Part shown: in pieces, positions 6,370 to 10,118 of the stretch
Position numbering within the stretch: the first letter of the stretch is position 1
Layout: every line of letters begins with the position of its first letter
Origin: Myxococcota bacterium
GTDB lineage: Bacteria; Myxococcota; Polyangia; GCA-2747355; JAKLHH01
Assembly (NCBI GenBank): GCA_022710245.1
Contig: JAKLHH010000178.1
Coordinates: 1 to 10,118 of the forward strand
Length of the DNA: 10,118 bases
Direction of reading: 5' to 3'
Made by a program: the position numbers and the translations under genes
The notes under the pieces: generated by a model
Database searches by the model: none
What the model saw: the letters and a program-made list of their open reading frames with translations, nothing else
Told to the model about the DNA's origin: nothing

Positions 6370-7649
6370 TTGACGTTGAAGTAAAAGCCGACGGGCGCCG
6401 CGTCCGGGGACCAGGCGACGTCCACCCGCAGGAGGAACGCCTCGCCCCACTGCAGGCGCAGGCCGCCTCCGACCCCGACCTTCAGCCCGGGCCCGCTCCC
6501 GTCGAAGCGCGCGGGCGCGGTGAGATCGGTCCAGACGCGGCCGACGTCGACGAAGGCGACCGCGCCGAGGTTGAAGTGCTGGCGGAGGATGGAGAAGGGC
6601 AGCAGCCGTCCTCGCAGCTCGAAGTTGCAGATGAGCTTGACCTTGCCGTGGTAGAGCTGCATGGGAACGCCGCGGACGCCAGCGCCTCCGCCGGGACCCG
6701 GCATTCCAAACAGCCCGCCGTAGCTGGCGAGCTCGTAGATGGGCGGGCTGCCGACGAGCAGGTCCCCCATCACTCGAGCGGCGAGGACGAGGCGGTCGCC
6801 GTAGAGCGACTGGAAGAAGCGGAGCGCCAGCGTCGCCCCCGCGTAGGAGACGTCAGAGGCGAGAGCGGGGGTGAAGCGGACCGACAGCTCGTGGAAGACG
6901 CCCCGGCTCGGGGCGAGCTCGTGGTCCCGGGTGTCCCAGAGCAGCCCGAGGTCCAGGACGCCGTCGAGGTGGTCGCTGGTGCCTCGCAGCCGCTGCTTCA
7001 GGAAGGGGTCATCGCTCTGGAGGTCCTCGACGAGCTTGCTCCCCTGGTAGAGGTTGACCCAGTTGTAGACCAGCCTGCCGCCCGCCATCAGCGAGAGTGG
7101 CCCGGCGAGCTTCAGCCGGGCGTGGAGGTCGAGCTCGGGGTAGATGCGATCGTACTCATGGCGCCGCGGGTCACCCGGTGTCGCTGACACCGCGTTGCCC
7201 ATCCCGTAGTAGCCCGAGTTGGAGTGCCGGCCGAAGGCGAGCGACGTCTCGAGCCGCAGGCGGCCGCCGGCGAGGTCGGGGAGGTCGAGCTTGAGGCTGT
7301 GGTTGTGGAAGACCGTCTTGATGCCCTGCCCGTCGCTCTTCATGGTCAGGAAGACCACGGCGAGGAGCTGCCACCGGAACGGGGCGAACCCGGGGCGGTA
7401 CCGCGCCAGCGACACGACGCCGCCCACGCCCACGCCGAGGTCCGAGTCCCCCATCAGGATCGGGACCACGCCGACCTCGAGCCGGTTCGGGTCCAGAGCG
7501 GGCTTCCCGGCGATGGTTGGCTGGGCGCTCGCGGGCGGGCACTGAAGGACGATCGCCATCACCATCAGCACCAGCCGCGCGGAGGCCCGTCGAGCCCGCT
7601 GGCCAGGCGCCGGCGACGAGCGCCGACGCTGCGGGCCCAGGTCGATCAC
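6357..7649 (-). CDS. Omp85/BamA-like outer-membrane barrel protein (bacterial surface antigen family)
   Basis: This is a 430-residue outer-membrane protein. An arginine-rich start (to about residue 25) precedes a hydrophobic LVLMVMAIVL core and a probable ASA|QP cleavage (after 42). The mature part is almost wholly alternating beta strands and ends in NVNHVF, with the C-terminal Phe that BAM recognises. Family landmarks are LGLLWDTRDHELAPSRGVFHEL (234-254 region), which matches the 'D-TRD...P-G' strand of PF01103, a VRG motif (325-327) that corresponds to the conserved (V)RGY/F lid-loop motif, and the CNFELRGRLLPF strand (341-352). No POTRA domains are present, so it is a barrel-only member, not BamA or TamA proper. 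The GTG start (7647-7649) overlaps the upstream TGA as GTGA, implying translational coupling. An ATG at residue 29 would cut into the signal peptide. Expected role: outer-membrane passage or insertion of a lipid or protein linked to the upstream fusion protein (inference). Confidence 0.85.
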   Translation of the reverse strand: MIDLGPQRRRSSPAPGQRARRASARLVLMVMAIVLQCPPASAQPTIAGKPALDPNRLEVGVVPILMGDSDLGVGVGGVVSLARYRPGFAPFRWQLLAVVFLTMKSDGQGIKTVFHNHSLKLDLPDLAGGRLRLETSLAFGRHSNSGYYGMGNAVSATPGDPRRHEYDRIYPELDLHARLKLAGPLSLMAGGRLVYNWVNLYQGSKLVEDLQSDDPFLKQRLRGTSDHLDGVLDLGLLWDTRDHELAPSRGVFHELSVRFTPALASDVSYAGATLALRFFQSLYGDRLVLAARVMGDLLVGSPPIYELASYGGLFGMPGPGGGAGVRGVPMQLYHGKVKLICNFELRGRLLPFSILRQHFNLGAVAFVDVGRVWTDLTAPARFDGSGPGLKVGVGGGLRLQWGEAFLLRVDVAWSPDAAPVGFYFNVNHVF

Positions 7650-10072
7650 ACGACCCGCGGGGAGGCGGGCAGCACACCCGCGACCGACGGCTCCTGGAGC
7701 TGGCTCGGAGCGTCCGCTTCGTCCTTCTTGCGCAGGACCATGATGAGGACGAAGCCGAGGCCGATCCAGCAGAGCTCCTTGACCCGCTTGAGCAGCACGA
7801 ACGCGCCTCCTGCCGCCCTGGGCAGGTGGAACAGCTTGAAGAGCGCCAGCAGGCTGGCGTCCTGACCGCCGATCCCCGACGGGACCAGGAAGAAGAACAG
7901 GCGGAACATGGAGCCGACCGACTCGATGGCGAAGGCGGACGGCAAGGTGACGGGCTGATCGAGCGCGCGCAGCAGCACGTAGCTCTCCAGGCCGCCTGCA
8001 GCCCAGCCCGCCAGCAGCACGAAGAAGATGGCGGGGAGCTGCCGGCGGTTCTCCAGGTAGACCCGGGCGAAGCTCCGGTCCACCTCGGCGATGCGCTCCG
8101 CGTGGGCGCGGAGCCATCGCCGCAGCCTCTCGCTGGGGAGCCGCGCCAGTCTCCTCGTCAGGGTGCTGAAGGAGCGACCGCGCAAGACCGACACCAGGAG
8201 CAGGACGAGCACGGCCAGGAAGCCGGCGATCAGCGCCAGGCCGAGGTAGTGCGCGCCCTGGAACCCGAGGAGCTCCGTCGACCGATCCCGGAGCCGCGGG
8301 TAGATCAGGATCAGACCGCCCAGCACGAAGAGCGACTGGGTGATGCCGAGCCCGAACTTGACGGTCATCAGGCTGGCAGCGCCGTCGGGCAGCGACACGC
8401 CCGCCGATCGACGCAGCCCCACGGCCTTGAACGGCTCGCCGAGGACCAGGCCCCCCGGCAAGGCGTCGGTCAGGGCGTTGCCGCCGGTGCGCAGGCCGAG
8501 CAGGCGCAGGAACCCGGGGCGCGCCACGTGGTGCAGGGCGAGCCGCCAGGCCGTCGTCTCCGTCAGCACCGCGATCAGGGAGACGAGGAGGACCAGGCCG
8601 AACCCCTGCCAGCCCGTCCGGGCGAGCAGGCCCGGAGTGATCCCCGAGGAGAGCACGAGGTAGAGGAAGAGCCCGAGCCCGGCCAGCGCGAGCGCGCTCT
8701 TCCCCCACGCGACTCGCGAGCGCGCCGCGGCGGGCACGGCTTCGCCGGAGACGGCTTCGCCGGCGGAGACCGCTTCGCCGTCGGAGACGCCCGGTGGCAG
8801 CGGCGCGGGCGCCGCGGTGATCGCGGTGATGCTGGCTGCGGGCCCACGGCTCGCGCCATCCGCATCAGCGGCCGCGAGCAAGCGGCGGTCGGGCAGCACC
8901 TCGACGCGGAGGTCGCTCACCGGGTGCGAGACGCAGGCGTGAACGAAGCCGGCGGCGCTCTCCGACTGGCGCTGGCCGGCGCCCGCCGCCCGCACCACCG
9001 CGCCCCGGGTCAGCCGCGTCCGGCACGCGCCGCAGCGGCCGGACCGGCAGAGCACCGGGACCGTGACGCCGGCGCGCTCGAGCGAGCTCAGCAGCGGCTC
9101 GCCGGCGAGGGCGGAGATCGGTTCGGCGCGGCCTTCGATCTCGACCTCGAAGCGCTGGTCCGCTCGGACCGCGACGGGCCACCCGGGCCGTCGGGTGACG
9201 TCCTCGAGGCAGCCGCAGGGCTCGACCCTGATCCGGCCCTGGCTGACGCCGAGCTCCTCCAGGGCGTGCGTCGTGGCGCGCTCCATCTCGGCCGGCCCGC
9301 AGACGAAGAAGGTCTTCCCCGTCAGCGCCTCGCCGTCGAGAAAGCGCCGGATCATGGGCAGGTCGATGCGGCCGCGCTCTCCGTCCCAGCCCGGCGCCGG
9401 CGCCGAGAGGGCGCAGCGCAGTCGCAGCCGCGGGTGGCGGGCAGCGAGGGCCTCCAGCCGATCGCGAAAGATGATCTCCTCCGCCGAGCGGCTGCCGTAG
9501 AGCAGGCCGACCCGCGCCCCGGGTCGTCGCTCGAGGAGGTCCTCGAGCATGCCCATGAACGGCGTCACGCCGCTCCCCGCGGCGATGAAGACCAGGTCCT
9601 CGCCGTCCCGCACGCGCTGGTGCTGGAAGTCTCCCTCCGGCCCCGAGATCTGCAGCTGGTCACCGACCTGCAGCGCGTCCAGCAGGTGGCCGGAGACGAA
9701 GCCACCCGGCTTGCGCTTGATGGTCAGCTCCATCGTGCCGTCCGCCCGCGAGGGGGCGGAGATGCTCATCGGCCGGCTGGTCCAGAGGCCGTCCACCTCG
9801 ACGAAGAGGTTGACGTACTGGCCCGGAACGAAGGGCGGCAGCGACCCGCTGGTCGGCACGACGACGAGGGTCCGCGTGCTGGGGGTCTCGACGCGGATCC
9901 TCTCGACCCGCACCGTGAGCCACGGCGGATGAACCCGGTCGGCGATCCGCTGCGCCTCGCCTGGCTGGTAGGGCGCTACCTCGAGCGGTCTCGGGGCTCC
10001 GTACACCTGCCGGATGGTGCGGACGACCGTGGGCGCGTCGCCGAGCAGCGTGAGGTAGTGGCGGAGCCTCAT
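7646..10072 (-). CDS. FAD/NAD(P)H reductase - [2Fe-2S] ferredoxin - LPG-synthase-TM/flippase-like fusion
   Basis: This 808-residue protein has three modules. Residues 50-285 are a ferredoxin-NADP-reductase-like unit: FAD site SRPMSIS (99-105, Met where RxYS usually has Tyr), NAD(P) site GSGVTP (166-171) and CGP (258-260). Residues 305-395 are a plant-type [2Fe-2S] ferredoxin with C342, C347, C350 and C380 (CX4CX2CX29C). After a linker with GEAV repeats (432-446), residues 455-782 form a polytopic membrane domain of about seven or eight helices. It carries LPGGLVLGEPFKA (538-550) and FLVPSGIGGQDASLLALF (728-745), the conserved loops of the LPG_synthase_TM/UPF0104 (AglD-like) family. The lysyl-transfer domain of MprF is absent. 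The N-terminal part resembles the hybrid reductases that feed electrons to membrane fatty-acid desaturases. One continuous frame with coherent motifs on both sides argues for a real fusion. ATG 10070-10072 overlaps the previous gene's TGA; the 3' end is coupled to the barrel gene. Predicted role: electron delivery at the inner membrane to a lipid-linked process (inference). Confidence 0.9.
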   Translation of the reverse strand: MRLRHYLTLLGDAPTVVRTIRQVYGAPRPLEVAPYQPGEAQRIADRVHPPWLTVRVERIRVETPSTRTLVVVPTSGSLPPFVPGQYVNLFVEVDGLWTSRPMSISAPSRADGTMELTIKRKPGGFVSGHLLDALQVGDQLQISGPEGDFQHQRVRDGEDLVFIAAGSGVTPFMGMLEDLLERRPGARVGLLYGSRSAEEIIFRDRLEALAARHPRLRLRCALSAPAPGWDGERGRIDLPMIRRFLDGEALTGKTFFVCGPAEMERATTHALEELGVSQGRIRVEPCGCLEDVTRRPGWPVAVRADQRFEVEIEGRAEPISALAGEPLLSSLERAGVTVPVLCRSGRCGACRTRLTRGAVVRAAGAGQRQSESAAGFVHACVSHPVSDLRVEVLPDRRLLAAADADGASRGPAASITAITAAPAPLPPGVSDGEAVSAGEAVSGEAVPAAARSRVAWGKSALALAGLGLFLYLVLSSGITPGLLARTGWQGFGLVLLVSLIAVLTETTAWRLALHHVARPGFLRLLGLRTGGNALTDALPGGLVLGEPFKAVGLRRSAGVSLPDGAASLMTVKFGLGITQSLFVLGGLILIYPRLRDRSTELLGFQGAHYLGLALIAGFLAVLVLLLVSVLRGRSFSTLTRRLARLPSERLRRWLRAHAERIAEVDRSFARVYLENRRQLPAIFFVLLAGWAAGGLESYVLLRALDQPVTLPSAFAIESVGSMFRLFFFLVPSGIGGQDASLLALFKLFHLPRAAGGAFVLLKRVKELCWIGLGFVLIMVLRKKDEADAPSQLQEPSVAGVLPASPRVV
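8736..8786 (-). repeat. Linker repeat (15+18+18 bp) coding GEAV units
   Basis: Three near-identical units (plus strand acggcttcgccggag, 8736-8750, then two 18-bp variants) encode SDGEAV, SAGEAV and SGEAV. They form part of the Ala/Pro/Ser-rich, probably flexible linker between the ferredoxin and the first membrane helix of the fusion protein. Unit changes stay in frame, so the linker length may vary between strains. Confidence 0.75.
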
Positions 10073-10118
10073 GACCCACCCTGGCTGGCAGCGGCCCGTG
10101 CGGAGGCGCGGTGCTCGG
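10069..10118 (-). CDS. 3' end of an unidentified upstream gene
   Basis: On the minus strand a frame open from the right edge ends in SQGGS and a TGA (10069-10071) that overlaps the ATG of the fusion gene as ATGA. This is the usual mark of translational coupling, so these 16 codons (EHRASARAAASQGGS) are probably the tail of the first visible operon member. The tail is low-complexity Ala/Ser/Arg and gives no family. From the reductase type encoded next, a membrane fatty-acid desaturase or hydroxylase would be a natural partner, but nothing here shows it. Another frame is also open to the edge, so the assignment rests on the overlap alone. Confidence 0.45.
   Translation of the reverse strand, partial: EHRASARAAASQGGS

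Noticed and set aside
4839..7187. Plus-strand open frame of 782 codons
   Set aside because: It runs through the radical SAM gene out of frame and then antisense to the barrel gene; Arg/Gly/Pro-rich with no domain.
6357..8708. Reading the barrel gene as a 783-residue protein starting at 8708
   Set aside because: The first about 350 residues are the out-of-frame shadow of the fusion gene; the signal peptide and GTGA overlap mark the true start at 7649.
7646..8800. MprF-type lysylphosphatidylglycerol synthase
   Set aside because: Only the membrane (flippase-like) family is present; the cytosolic aminoacyl-transfer domain is missing and the other half is a redox module.

Overview
The window is GC-rich throughout (roughly 70% by eye), densely coded, with strong codon bias to G/C in third positions. 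The protein types (a cytochrome c fragment resembling the c domain of cytochrome b/c fusion proteins, a B12-binding radical SAM enzyme, a Y_phosphatase3-type phosphatase, an Omp85-like barrel protein) indicate a Gram-negative bacterium. My best guess is Myxococcota or a related 'deltaproteobacterial' lineage. That guess is inference; no rRNA or marker gene is present.

Left part (1-2510), a decaying stress/respiration region: the 5' part of a peroxiredoxin gene (minus strand, running off the window), then a broken catalase-peroxidase (katG) that keeps only the C-terminal domain plus a short frameshifted stub, then an intact small secreted OB-fold-like protein (minus), then a 78+54 bp tandem repeat, then a frameshifted cytochrome c (plus). 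Both frameshifts I can place fall in CGCGCG tracts, so slippage or assembly error must be separated from true gene decay.

Middle part (2511-6369), plus strand: after a 251-bp gene-free stretch with a possible promoter come an atypical NAD(P)-binding SDR and, 17 bp later, a CX5R-type tyrosine/dual-specificity phosphatase, probably co-transcribed. After a 141-bp gap comes a B12-binding-domain radical SAM protein. It has a canonical CxxxCxxC cluster motif and an unusual basic N-terminal tail built from an 18-bp tandem repeat.

Right part (6357-10118), minus strand: a tightly coupled operon. An upstream gene, of which only the last few codons are seen, overlaps by ATGA with an 808-residue protein. 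That protein overlaps by GTGA with an Omp85/BamA-like outer-membrane barrel protein, whose end overlaps the radical SAM gene tail-to-tail by 13 bp. The 808-residue protein is the most interesting item in the window. It fuses a complete FAD/NAD(P)H reductase and a plant-type [2Fe-2S] ferredoxin to a polytopic LPG-synthase-TM/flippase-like (UPF0104, AglD-type) membrane domain through a repetitive linker. Together with the barrel gene it suggests an envelope-lipid electron-transfer or transport module. That role is inferred from domain architecture and gene coupling only.
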